From Paracoccus aestuariivivens (GTDB lineage: Bacteria; Pseudomonadota; Alphaproteobacteria; Rhodobacterales; Rhodobacteraceae): a stretch of DNA of 64,000 bases. Both the position numbers and the translations under genes were made by a program. Numbering within the stretch: the stretch's first letter is position 1; each line of letters opens with the position of its first letter. This document shows positions 46,714-53,737 of the stretch, piece after piece. The notes under the pieces are model-generated. The model was not told where the DNA came from. It saw nothing but the letters and a program-made list of their open reading frames with translations, and ran no database searches. The stretch is taken from assembly GCF_009711225.1 (NCBI RefSeq), contig NZ_WMIE01000001.1, positions 62,001 through 126,000 on the forward strand. Direction: 5' to 3'.

Positions 46714-47057
46714 CAGAACATCCTTCCGCCCACGGGCACCGGCTTGTCCGGCGCGATCAGCACGACCTCGCCCGACTCGTCGGGCAGGCCCAGCACCAGA
46801 ACCTCGGACCGGAACGGCCCGATCTGGCGCGGAGGAAAGTTCACCACGGCCAGCACCTGCTTGCCAACCAACGCCTCGGGCGAATAGTGCCGCGTGATCT
46901 GCGCCGAGGATTTGCGCTCGCCGATCTCGGGACCGAAATCGAGCCATAGCTTGATCGCGGGCTTTCGGGCCTCGGGAAAGGGTTCGGCCCGCGTGATCCG
47001 GCCAGTGCGAATGTCGACGGCGGCGAAATCGTCATAGGCGATCTGCGCCACGCTCAT
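46713..47057 (-). CDS. csaA: CsaA-type tRNA-binding protein
   Basis: 114 residues, a single OB-fold. It begins YDDFAAVDIRTGRITRAEPFPEARKPAIKLWLDFG and ends APDKPVPVGGRMF, both diagnostic of CsaA. The protein binds tRNA and has been described as having export-chaperone activity in Bacillus. It is embedded in the proC operon (ATGA overlap upstream, TGATG downstream), although no functional link to proline or glycerate metabolism is known. Confidence 0.92.
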   Translation of the reverse strand: MSVAQIAYDDFAAVDIRTGRITRAEPFPEARKPAIKLWLDFGPEIGERKSSAQITRHYSPEALVGKQVLAVVNFPPRQIGPFRSEVLVLGLPDESGEVVLIAPDKPVPVGGRMF

Positions 47058-47860
47058 TTCCCCAACTCCCGACCGCGCGCCGCAGCCGCCGCGATGGTGC
47101 GCCGCATCAGCGGCGGCAATCCGCGCTCGCTATCCATCAACTCGACCAGTCCCGCCGCTGTCGTCCCCCCCGGAGACGTCACATTCTCGCGCAGCTTCGC
47201 CGGAGCCTCGTCATCATGCACGGCCAAAGCCCCCGCGCCCGCAACCGTCGCGCGCGCCAGTGCCAGCGATACCTCGGGCGACAGGCCTTCGGCCACGCCC
47301 GCCGCCGCCATCGCCTCGATCATGTGGAACACATAGGCCGGACCCGAGCCCGACAGCGCCGTCACCGCATCCATCTGGTCTTCGCCGTCCAGCCGGACGA
47401 CGCGACCGACCGCCGACAGCAGCGCCTCGGCCAAGGCCATCTCGGACGCGCCCGCCTTGCCATTGCCGATAATCGCGGTGATTCCCTGCCCGATCGCCGC
47501 CGGAGTATTCGGCATCGAACGCACGATGGGCGAAGTCGGGAATGCTGCCTCATAGGCGGCGATGGTGACACCGGCGGCCACTGACAGGACCAGCGTATCC
47601 GCGCCATATCCCGAAAGGGTCGGCAGCACCCCCGCCATCATCTGCGGCTTGACCGCGATCACCAGCACCGCCGGTGCTTGCGGCAATTCGCCATTGACCG
47701 AGATACCCATGTCCGAAAGCTCAGGCCGCGGATTGGGATCGACCACATGCACGGCGCTGGCCAGCAACCCGTTCTTCAGCCAGCCATTCAGCAGCGCTCC
47801 GCCCATCCGGCCACAGCCGATCAGAACCAGCCCGCGCGCATTGATCGTCGAGAAATCCAT
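47054..47860 (-). CDS. proC: Pyrroline-5-carboxylate reductase
   Basis: 268 residues. The N-terminal Rossmann fold starts LVLIGCGRMGGALLNGWL, and the C-terminal signature is SGSGPAYVFHMIEAMAAAGVAEGL followed by NVTSPGGTTAAGL. It catalyses the last step of proline synthesis. It is the first gene of a four-gene coupled operon with csaA, the hydroxyacid dehydrogenase and glycerate kinase. Its Shine-Dalgarno AGGGGG lies inside an 8-bp hairpin. Confidence 0.95.
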   Translation of the reverse strand: MDFSTINARGLVLIGCGRMGGALLNGWLKNGLLASAVHVVDPNPRPELSDMGISVNGELPQAPAVLVIAVKPQMMAGVLPTLSGYGADTLVLSVAAGVTIAAYEAAFPTSPIVRSMPNTPAAIGQGITAIIGNGKAGASEMALAEALLSAVGRVVRLDGEDQMDAVTALSGSGPAYVFHMIEAMAAAGVAEGLSPEVSLALARATVAGAGALAVHDDEAPAKLRENVTSPGGTTAAGLVELMDSERGLPPLMRRTIAAAAARGRELGK

Positions 47861-47866
47861 CTCTGT

Positions 47867-47891
47867 CCCCCTGCATGGCCACCGCAGGGGG
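47867..47891 (-). other. Hairpin covering the proC Shine-Dalgarno
   Basis: CCCCCTGC (47867-47874) and GCAGGGGG (47884-47891) pair perfectly around 9 nt. On the minus strand the 3' arm GCAGGGGG contains the probable ribosome site 7 nt before the proC ATG. It may also act as a weak terminator for the YbjN gene ending at 47900. Confidence 0.4.
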
Positions 47892-47899
47892 TGGCGATT

Positions 47900-48403
47900 T
47901 CAGGCGCGACCGTAGGCCTCGGACATGGCGATGTCCATGGCAGCAGCCGGAGTCGAATCGCCCCAGCAAGCCAGTTGGAAACAGGGATAAAAACGCTCGG
48001 CCGAGTCGATGGCATTGCGGATCATCTGGTCGATCTGCTCGGGGCTGGCAATGGCATCGCCCGACAGGACCAGACCGTAGCGCCAGACCATCAGCTTCTG
48101 ATGCGCCCAGAAGGTGAAGCCGCCATCCCAGACCTCGTCATTGGCAAGGTTCAGCACTTCGTAAAGCGCCGGAAGGCGATCCGCCGGAGGATCCATGTCG
48201 AAGGTGCAGATCAGGCGCAGAACCTCGTCGCGGGGCGACCATGCCAGCGTGATGGAATAGCTACGCCACAAACCTTCGACCGACATCGCGATCTGATCCT
48301 CGGCGAGGCGGTCAAAGTCCCATTCATGATGAGTCGCGACGGTCTCGACGATGTCGATGGGATGGATCTCGTCGCTATGGATAAAGTCCCCAAGCTGCGT
48401 CAT
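47900..48403 (-). CDS. YbjN-domain protein
   Basis: 167 residues, soluble. The YbjN-like pattern is visible: an N-terminal HPIDIVETVATHHEWDFDR segment, then ITLAWSPRDEVLRLICTFDM, a Trp-rich WDGGFTFWAHQKLMVWRYGLVL block and a C-terminal helix. Alphaproteobacterial members are conserved and of unknown function; the fold resembles type III secretion chaperones. AGGGGAA precedes the ATG at 48403. It lies upstream of proC on the same strand. Confidence 0.85.
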   Translation of the reverse strand: MTQLGDFIHSDEIHPIDIVETVATHHEWDFDRLAEDQIAMSVEGLWRSYSITLAWSPRDEVLRLICTFDMDPPADRLPALYEVLNLANDEVWDGGFTFWAHQKLMVWRYGLVLSGDAIASPEQIDQMIRNAIDSAERFYPCFQLACWGDSTPAAAMDIAMSEAYGRA

Positions 48404-48430
48404 TTTCCCCCTGCCTTCTCCAGAGTGGCC

Positions 48431-48481
48431 GATCCCCATTCCATGGGGATCACGACTACACCCGGCGTGTCCTCTGGGTGT
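48431..48481 (-). promoter_or_regulatory. Structured leader of the YbjN gene
   Basis: Two hairpins lie in the 247-nt gap before the YbjN start: GATCCCCAT/ATGGGGATC (48431-48439 with 48443-48451, loop TCC) and ACACCC/GGGTGT (48458-48463 with 48476-48481). They would sit in the 5' leader on the minus strand. No known riboswitch is recognised. Confidence 0.3.
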
Positions 48482-48650
48482 GCCTACAAGATATCGTGTT
48501 ACGGTTCCACCAAGGTGTAAAGAGAAAATTGGTTAAACGCGCCGGTTTCGCTGCAACTGCATCATGGCCGGAACAACGGGCGCAGAAATGCGAAAACGGC
48601 GCAGGCTGGCAGGCCCGCGCCGTCAGGTTCACCGGAATGTCGGCTTGCGC

Positions 48651-49694
48651 CTACAGCACCCGGTTCACATGACCCATCTTACGGCCCGGACGCGCATCGC
48701 CCTTGCCGTATAGATGCACCTGAGTGCGCGGCTGTTTCAGAAGTGCGGGCACACGTTCCATGTCGTCGCCGATCAGGTTTTCCATCTCGACATCGGCATA
48801 GCGCTGGCCATCGCCCAAGGGCAGGCCGACCACGGCGCGGATATGCTGCTCGAACTGGTCCACAGCGCAACCCGCCTGCGTCCAATGCCCCGAATTATGG
48901 ACGCGGGGCGCGATCTCGTTGACGATCAGCCCCTCGCGGGTGACGAACAACTCGACCCCCATGACGCCGACATAGTCCAGCGCATTGACGATCTTGGCCG
49001 CGAGCAGCACCGCATCGGTCAGCAGCGATTGCGACAGCCCGCAAGGCACGGTCGTCGTGCGCAGAATGCCTTCGCGATGGACGTTCAGGCCCGGATCAAA
49101 GGCAGAAACCTGACCATCCGCCCCACGCGCGACAATCACGCTGACCTCGGCAGAGAACTCGACAAACCCTTCCAGCACCGAAGGCGCGCCGGTCCAGTCG
49201 CGGCTTTCCTGATCCTTGAAGCGGATCTGACCCTTGCCGTCATAGCCCATGCGGCGGGTTTTCAGGATCGCGGGCGCGCCCAGATCCGCCAAGGCGGCGG
49301 GCAGGTCGGCCTCGGTTTCGACATTGCGATAGGGCGCGGTGCGCAGCCCGATCCCAGCAAGGAAATCCTTCTCGGTTAGCCGGTCCTGCGAGACGGCCAG
49401 CGCGCGGCGGTTCGGGCGGATCGGACGGATCGATTCCAGCAGGTCCAGCGCGGCGGTGGGCACATTCTCGAATTCATAGGTGATGACATCGACCGACTCG
49501 GCAAAGGCGCGCAAGGCGGCCTCATCCTCATAGGGCGCGTTCGTCACGGCATGGGCCACGTCGGCGGCGGGCGACGCGCCCGGCTCATAGATATGGGTGC
49601 GATATCCCAGACGGCTTGCGGCCACGGACAGCATACGGCCCAACTGGCCGCCGCCAAGGATGCCGATGGTGGAGCCCGCTTTCAGTTCAGTCAT
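48651..49694 (-). CDS. purK: N5-carboxyaminoimidazole ribonucleotide synthase
   Basis: 347 residues of the ATP-grasp superfamily. It begins [25 protein letters not shown], contains [13 protein letters not shown] and [26 protein letters not shown]. It carboxylates aminoimidazole ribonucleotide with ATP and bicarbonate in purine synthesis. It is translated from an ATG overlapping the end of purE by 8 nt. Confidence 0.95.
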   Translation of the reverse strand: MTELKAGSTIGILGGGQLGRMLSVAASRLGYRTHIYEPGASPAADVAHAVTNAPYEDEAALRAFAESVDVITYEFENVPTAALDLLESIRPIRPNRRALAVSQDRLTEKDFLAGIGLRTAPYRNVETEADLPAALADLGAPAILKTRRMGYDGKGQIRFKDQESRDWTGAPSVLEGFVEFSAEVSVIVARGADGQVSAFDPGLNVHREGILRTTTVPCGLSQSLLTDAVLLAAKIVNALDYVGVMGVELFVTREGLIVNEIAPRVHNSGHWTQAGCAVDQFEQHIRAVVGLPLGDGQRYADVEMENLIGDDMERVPALLKQPRTQVHLYGKGDARPGRKMGHVNRVL

Positions 49695-50172
49695 CTTTCG
49701 GCTCCTCGGGGATCGAGGCCGACAGCGCCTCGCGCCACGCATCCAGGCGCGCGGCCAGTTCGGGATCGTTGATCGCCAAAATGCCTGCAGCCATCAGACC
49801 GGCATTGGCCGCGCCCGCTGCACCGATCGCCATGGTGGCAACCGGATAGCCCTTGGGCATCTGCAGGATTGAATACAGCGAATCGACGCCCGACAGCGCC
49901 TTGGTCTGGACCGGAACACCAATCACCGGAACTCGGGTCTTGGATGCCATCATGCCCGGCAGATGCGCCGCACCGCCCGCGCCCGCGATGATCACCTTCA
50001 GGCCACGCGACACGGCACTCTTGCCGTAATCCCACAAACGATCCGGAGTCCGATGCGCGCTGACGATCTTTGTCTCGTAAGCGATCCCCAGTTCATCCAG
50101 AATGGTCGCGGCCTCGCGCATGGTGGGCCAGTCGGACTGGCTCCCCATGATGATTCCGACGGGTTTTTCCAT
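49687..50172 (-). CDS. purE: N5-carboxyaminoimidazole ribonucleotide mutase
   Basis: 161 residues, class I PurE. Motifs: [13 protein letters not shown] at the N-terminus, VSAHRTPDR with the catalytic His, and [15 protein letters not shown]. It moves the carboxylate from N5 to C4 of the PurK product. First gene of the purEK pair. [10 protein letters not shown] is the family start, although the frame stays open upstream. The DUF465 gene lies 60 nt upstream on the same strand. Confidence 0.95.
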   Translation of the reverse strand: MEKPVGIIMGSQSDWPTMREAATILDELGIAYETKIVSAHRTPDRLWDYGKSAVSRGLKVIIAGAGGAAHLPGMMASKTRVPVIGVPVQTKALSGVDSLYSILQMPKGYPVATMAIGAAGAANAGLMAAGILAINDPELAARLDAWREALSASIPEEPKDD

Positions 50173-50232
50173 GGCACCGCCCCTTTTCACGCAGGTTTCC
50201 CACGCCCTAATGCGCGCGAGGGGCAGATGCAA

Positions 50233-50451
50233 TCATGCGATGATGTCGGGGGTCAGTTCGTCTTCCAGCCGCGAGATGCGATCCTTCAACGCAAGCTTCT
50301 GCTTTTTCAGGCGTTGCAGGGTCAGCGAATGGGTCAGGCTTTGGCTGACCAAGGCGGCAATGGCCTCGTCCAGATCGCGATGCTCTCGCCGCAGCACCTC
50401 AAGGCGGGCGCGGCTGATTTCTTCGCGGGACATCTCGTGCTGGGCGTTCAT
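50233..50451 (-). CDS. YdcH-family (DUF465) small coiled-coil protein
   Basis: 72 residues, highly charged and helical. The conserved DUF465 core is LRREHRDLDEAIAAL followed by LQRLKKQKLALKDRISRLEDEL, giving two antiparallel helices. Function unknown. It precedes purEK on the same strand and may share their transcript. Confidence 0.85.
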   Translation of the reverse strand: MNAQHEMSREEISRARLEVLRREHRDLDEAIAALVSQSLTHSLTLQRLKKQKLALKDRISRLEDELTPDIIA

Positions 50452-50525
50452 TTGCGGCCTCGGGCTGGACTGCGGGTGTTATACCCCAGCGCCCCGCCGG
50501 TGTTAATGGGCTTGCTGACACGGGT

Positions 50526-50555
50526 CTTGCGCAGCAACTACCCCGCCCACATATT
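50526..50555 (+). promoter_or_regulatory. Candidate heat-shock (RpoH) promoter of the Hsp20 gene
   Basis: CTTGCG at 50526-50531 and CATATT at 50550-50555 are 18 bp apart. This resembles the CTTG -35 and TAT-containing -10 of alphaproteobacterial RpoH promoters. The predicted leader is about 60 nt. Confidence 0.35.
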
Positions 50556-50596
50556 GAACCTGCCGGATCGCCATTCTGGGGTTCGGCCGACAGTCG

Positions 50597-50609
50597 CTTT
50601 GATGCAAAG
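50597..50609 (+). other. Hairpin masking the Hsp20 ribosome site, possible RNA thermometer
   Basis: CTTTG (50597-50601) pairs with CAAAG (50605-50609) around ATG. The 3' arm runs into the purine stretch AAAGGG just before the start at 50621. A weak, A-U-rich stem over the ribosome site is the usual form of thermosensors in alphaproteobacterial small heat-shock genes, but the longer ROSE structure is not clear. Confidence 0.3.
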
Positions 50610-50620
50610 GGCTTGGGTAT

Positions 50621-51031
50621 ATGACCAAGATCAGTTTGGCCGCTCATCCGTTCCTGCTGGGATTCGATCAGCTTGAACGTCTGGCCGAGCGCGCCGCCAA
50701 AGGTGCCGAGGGCTATCCGCCCTATAACATCGAACACCAGGGTCCGAACGGATTCCGCATCACCCTTGCTGTGGCGGGGTTTTCCGATGACGACCTGTCC
50801 CTCACGCTCGAGGACCGGCAACTGGTGATTCGTGGCCGTCAGGCCGAAACCGAAGAGGGCCGCGTCTTCCTGCATCGCGGCATCGCCGCCCGTGCCTTCC
50901 AGCGCAGCTTCGTGCTGGCCGACGGGGTCGAGGTGGTGTCGGCAGGGCTGGAAAACGGCCTTCTGAACATCGACCTGCGCCGCTCAGTCCCTGACAGCAT
51001 CGTGCAGACCATACCGATCAGCCGCAAATGA
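50621..51031 (+). CDS. Small heat-shock protein, Hsp20/IbpA type
   Basis: 136 residues. The alpha-crystallin domain covers about 35-130: YPPYNIEHQGPNGFRITLAVAGFSDDDLSLTLEDRQLVI..., with GIAARAFQRSFVLADGVEV and the GLLNIDL block. It is an ATP-independent chaperone that holds unfolding proteins. DUF1150 follows after 13 nt, a usual Rhodobacterales pair. The gene may be under RpoH control; rpoH itself begins at the end of this window. Confidence 0.93.
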   Translation: MTKISLAAHPFLLGFDQLERLAERAAKGAEGYPPYNIEHQGPNGFRITLAVAGFSDDDLSLTLEDRQLVIRGRQAETEEGRVFLHRGIAARAFQRSFVLADGVEVVSAGLENGLLNIDLRRSVPDSIVQTIPISRK

Positions 51032-51044
51032 AAGGGGATCGCAG

Positions 51045-51272
51045 ATGAACGAGAAATTCGAATTCAACACCGAGGCGACGGGCAATATCGTCTATATCCG
51101 CCGCGTCGAGATGCAGTCGCTGCCCGAGGACGTGCGCCGTCAGGTTCCCGATGCCGACGCCCTATACGCCGTCCATGGCATCGACGGGGAACGCCTTGCG
51201 CTGGTCAAGGACCGCGACATGGCCTTCATGCTGGCCCGCCAGAACGAACTAGAGCCGGTCAGCGTCCACTGA
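51045..51272 (+). CDS. DUF1150-family protein
   Basis: 75 residues, acidic, no signal. The C-terminal half carries the DUF1150 signature DALYAVHGIDGERLALVKDRDMAFMLARQNELEPVSVH. Function unknown, but the family is regularly encoded right behind small heat-shock genes in alphaproteobacteria, so a role with Hsp20 is likely. AAAGGGG lies upstream. Confidence 0.9.
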   Translation: MNEKFEFNTEATGNIVYIRRVEMQSLPEDVRRQVPDADALYAVHGIDGERLALVKDRDMAFMLARQNELEPVSVH

Positions 51273-51281
51273 CCGCCAATC

Positions 51282-51315
51282 GCGTCGCCGCCCGTCTCAA
51301 GCGAAGCGGCGACGC
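51282..51315. terminator. Hairpin between convergent DUF1150 and lipoprotein genes
   Basis: GCGTCGCCGC (51282-51291) pairs perfectly with GCGGCGACGC (51306-51315) across a 14-nt loop in the 54-nt gap between two stop codons. There is no T-tract. Confidence 0.5.
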
Positions 51316-51326
51316 GGCTACCGGAC

Positions 51327-51701
51327 CTAGGCCGGAGGAGCCGTCGTTGTCTCGGCGGCAGGTTCGGTCACGGCGCGCTGCAGGGTGACCGTGCCGCTGG
51401 TTTCCTTGGTCCCGCCCACGCAGGTCGCGGTAAAGCTGGTCAGGCCGTCTTCGCCGGGGGCTTCGGAATAGGTCGCCACCTTTCCACCGACGCAGCTATT
51501 GCCCAGCACCTGCTGCACCGTTTCGGAATCGAATCCCGCCGGATTGTAGGAACCGGTCAGATTTCCATCGGCGACGGTGACGGTCAGGTGGTTCGGATTG
51601 GCGACGGATTTTTCTTCGGGCGTGGCGCAGGCGGCGAGCAAGGCGCAGGACGCGAGAGCCGCACCCAGTTTCGTTACATTCCCAGTCAGCAGAGTCTGCA
51701 T
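51327..51701 (-). CDS. Small putative lipoprotein
   Basis: 124 residues. The signal ends in lipobox LLAAC (Cys25). The mature domain has a paired-Cys pattern (NSCVGGK and ATCVGGT), likely one disulfide, in a beta-rich region of about 70 residues, and a Thr/Ala/Pro tail. I recognise no family beyond small Rhodobacterales lipoproteins. Divergent from the Mop gene. Confidence 0.7.
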   Translation of the reverse strand: MQTLLTGNVTKLGAALASCALLAACATPEEKSVANPNHLTVTVADGNLTGSYNPAGFDSETVQQVLGNSCVGGKVATYSEAPGEDGLTSFTATCVGGTKETSGTVTLQRAVTEPAAETTTAPPA

Positions 51702-51776
51702 GATTCCTCCCAGAAAGTAGCGGTTAAAACCCCGTCACGATTACAAACGCGGATGAATGCGTCAACTCGGACAAAA

Positions 51777-51816
51777 ACGGTCGGCGATTTCCCCCTTGGG
51801 ACACTTTACCGACCGT
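51777..51816. promoter_or_regulatory. Inverted repeat upstream of the Mop gene
   Basis: ACGGTCGG (51777-51784) and CCGACCGT (51809-51816) are perfect 8-bp inverted copies with a 24-nt spacer, about 45-80 bp before the Mop start and within the divergent region of the lipoprotein gene. It does not match the ModE site as I know it. Confidence 0.3.
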
Positions 51817-51859
51817 CCCGATCCGGCCACCCTGTCAGCGCAGCTTGCAGGAGGGAATC

Positions 51860-52066
51860 ATGAAGCTCAGCGCCCGCAACATCCTTGACGGCACCGTGAC
51901 CGAGATCGTCAAGGGTGCCGTCACCAGCCATGTCCGCATCGACATCGGCAGCACCACCATCACCGCCTCGATCACCAATTACGCTGTGGCGGAACTGGGT
52001 CTGACGGTCGGCAGCAAAGCCTCGGCGGTGATCAAGGCTTCGGATGTGATGGTCGGGGTGAAGTAA
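51860..52066 (+). CDS. Molybdopterin-binding (Mop/TOBE) protein
   Basis: 68 residues, a single TOBE domain: MKLSARNILDGTVTEIVKGAVTSHVRIDIGSTTITASITNYAVAELGL... ending ASAVIKASDVMVGV. Molbindins of this size assemble as hexamers that store molybdate or tungstate. No modABC or modE gene is nearby. CAGGAGGG precedes the ATG at 51860; a slightly earlier in-frame ATG at 51845 lacks a ribosome site. Confidence 0.93.
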   Translation: MKLSARNILDGTVTEIVKGAVTSHVRIDIGSTTITASITNYAVAELGLTVGSKASAVIKASDVMVGVK

Positions 52067-52071
52067 CCCGC

Positions 52072-52881
52072 CTAGCCCTGCGGAAAGCCGTAGCGCTCCA
52101 GCATCGCGCGCACCGCGCGGTCATTGCCATCGCCCGCAAGATTGGTCGCACGCAGGTTTTGCGCCTGCGTGCCCGGCCATTCCGTAATGCGGAAGCGCCC
52201 GCCGATCTTGGCCGGACGCGACCCCGCCAAGCGGTGCATCCAGTACAGCCAGACATCATCGGCCATAGGCGCAAGCTTCTGGAATTGCTCGGCATCGGTC
52301 ACATCGGGATGGAAAACCCCCGGCGCGTAAAGCACGCCACCGACTCCGGTCGGAAAGATCAGACCAGAACAATCCGGACTGCCGATATTACGCTGCCAGT
52401 CGTCATAACTGCGCACCTGCCCGTCCAGCAGCGTGACGCGGTGGGCGCGGTGACACACCACCCCCGCATCGGCATGGTCCAGCAAAGCCTCCAGCCAGTC
52501 GCTTTCGTAATAGATGTCATCATCCGCCGTCACGATATAGGCGTCGGGCGCTTCAAGCAGCGTCGGGATGATCTTCTTGTAGGACCGCCATTTCGGGCAG
52601 ATCCGAATCTCGACCCCGCTCAAGCGGCAGGATTGCGGCAATTGGTCCTGATCGCCCTCGTCCAGCCACACGATGACCCGATCCGCCCGCACCGTCTGCG
52701 CAAGAAGCGAGCGCAGCACCAGATGCAGACTGGCAAAACGCGGCGGATAGCTGGTCAGGCTGATGACCAGTGGCGCGTTCAGACCATGCGGACGCGCAGA
52801 AAGATCGCGCGCCATGATCTCGGATTCGGCCAGACGGATGCGACGCGCATGTTTCCAGCGCCGGAAGGCCGCGCCGATCAT
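52072..52881 (-). CDS. Glycosyltransferase, GT2-like
   Basis: 269 residues. After a basic N-terminus the GT-A fold begins LVISLTSYPPRFASLHLVLRSLLAQ. The nucleotide-sugar/metal motif is ADDDIYY (YIVTADDDIYYESDW), and the acceptor side has LAPMADDVWLYWMHRLAG. It probably acts on a surface glycan. Start overlaps the previous gene's stop (ATGA at 52878-52881), so the two glycosyltransferases are coupled. Confidence 0.82.
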   Translation of the reverse strand: MIGAAFRRWKHARRIRLAESEIMARDLSARPHGLNAPLVISLTSYPPRFASLHLVLRSLLAQTVRADRVIVWLDEGDQDQLPQSCRLSGVEIRICPKWRSYKKIIPTLLEAPDAYIVTADDDIYYESDWLEALLDHADAGVVCHRAHRVTLLDGQVRSYDDWQRNIGSPDCSGLIFPTGVGGVLYAPGVFHPDVTDAEQFQKLAPMADDVWLYWMHRLAGSRPAKIGGRFRITEWPGTQAQNLRATNLAGDGNDRAVRAMLERYGFPQG

Positions 52882-53657
52882 CCCTGCCACGCCTTGCGCA
52901 GCCAGTCGATATTGCCGATGCGGCGATACCATTTGTCGCCCTGACCGCTGAACACGTCCTCCATCTTGGGCGCGCCCGCGAACAGCACGATCCGCGCCCC
53001 CTCGGGCAGTTTCGGATCGCTGAAATAGCTCAGTAGATTGCGCGGCACGCAGTCGTTCTTGAAGCTGACGCACCATTCCTTGGGCCAGTAATGCAGGTTG
53101 CCATGCGCGGCGAGCTGCGCGCTCTGGAACTGTTGGCTGATCTCGAAATTCGAGGTCGCGGCCTTGGGATCGGCGAGATAGGCGTCAAGGATATAGCTAT
53201 GCGCCCCGACCTCGTAGCGGAACACCGAGGAATTCCCGACCGAATTCAGGAAACGGTCGCGACCGGGATTGATCTTGCGCAGAGGTTTGGGCCGGAACAG
53301 ATCGTCGTCGCGGATGATGAAGAAATCGCCCGGCAGATCGAAAAACGGCGACAGATCGTCCACGACCACCAGATCCAGATCCATGAACAGGGCGGTCATG
53401 CCGGTCAGCCCGCCCAGATCGGGCCGGTGCAGCGCAAGCTTGCGCCAGCGCGTGTCGCCATGCCCCTGTGGCAGCCCCAGTTCCGGCAAAGGCATCGCCT
53501 CGACGCCGGAATCGATGCCCTTGGGATCGTCGGTGAAGCAGATGAACCGGTGCGGGCGGGCAAGGTGGCGCTTCACCTGCCGGTAAAGCCGGTTCACGTC
53601 ATCGGCCCCGTAGATCGTGCCCCATTTCATGGTCAGGATGAGAACCGGCTCGGTCAT
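52878..53657 (-). CDS. Glycosyltransferase (GT8/GT32-like fold)
   Basis: 259 residues. The DxD motif is in ALFMDLDLVVVDDLSPFF, after a KWGTIYGADDVNRLYRQVKRHL start and HRFICFTDD. The second half has SSVFRYEVGAHSYIL and HYWPKEWCVSFK. This is a retaining-type GT-A pattern; donor and acceptor are unknown. First gene of a coupled two-gene unit, 80 nt downstream of sat-cysC on the same strand. Confidence 0.8.
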   Translation of the reverse strand: MTEPVLILTMKWGTIYGADDVNRLYRQVKRHLARPHRFICFTDDPKGIDSGVEAMPLPELGLPQGHGDTRWRKLALHRPDLGGLTGMTALFMDLDLVVVDDLSPFFDLPGDFFIIRDDDLFRPKPLRKINPGRDRFLNSVGNSSVFRYEVGAHSYILDAYLADPKAATSNFEISQQFQSAQLAAHGNLHYWPKEWCVSFKNDCVPRNLLSYFSDPKLPEGARIVLFAGAPKMEDVFSGQGDKWYRRIGNIDWLRKAWQG

Positions 53658-53696
53658 CTGCGCACCTTATGCTGATTTGTCACCGCGATAGGCGAA

Positions 53697-53726
53697 GGGG
53701 GCGTGCCGGTCAACGCCGCCGCCCCC
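53697..53726 (-). terminator. Possible terminator after sat-cysC
   Basis: GGGGGCG (53697-53703) pairs with CGCCCCC (53720-53726), with partial inner pairing, 11 nt beyond the sat-cysC stop. On the minus strand TTCG follows. It separates sulfate activation from the glycosyltransferase pair. Confidence 0.4.
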
Positions 53727-53737
53727 GCGTTCACGCG

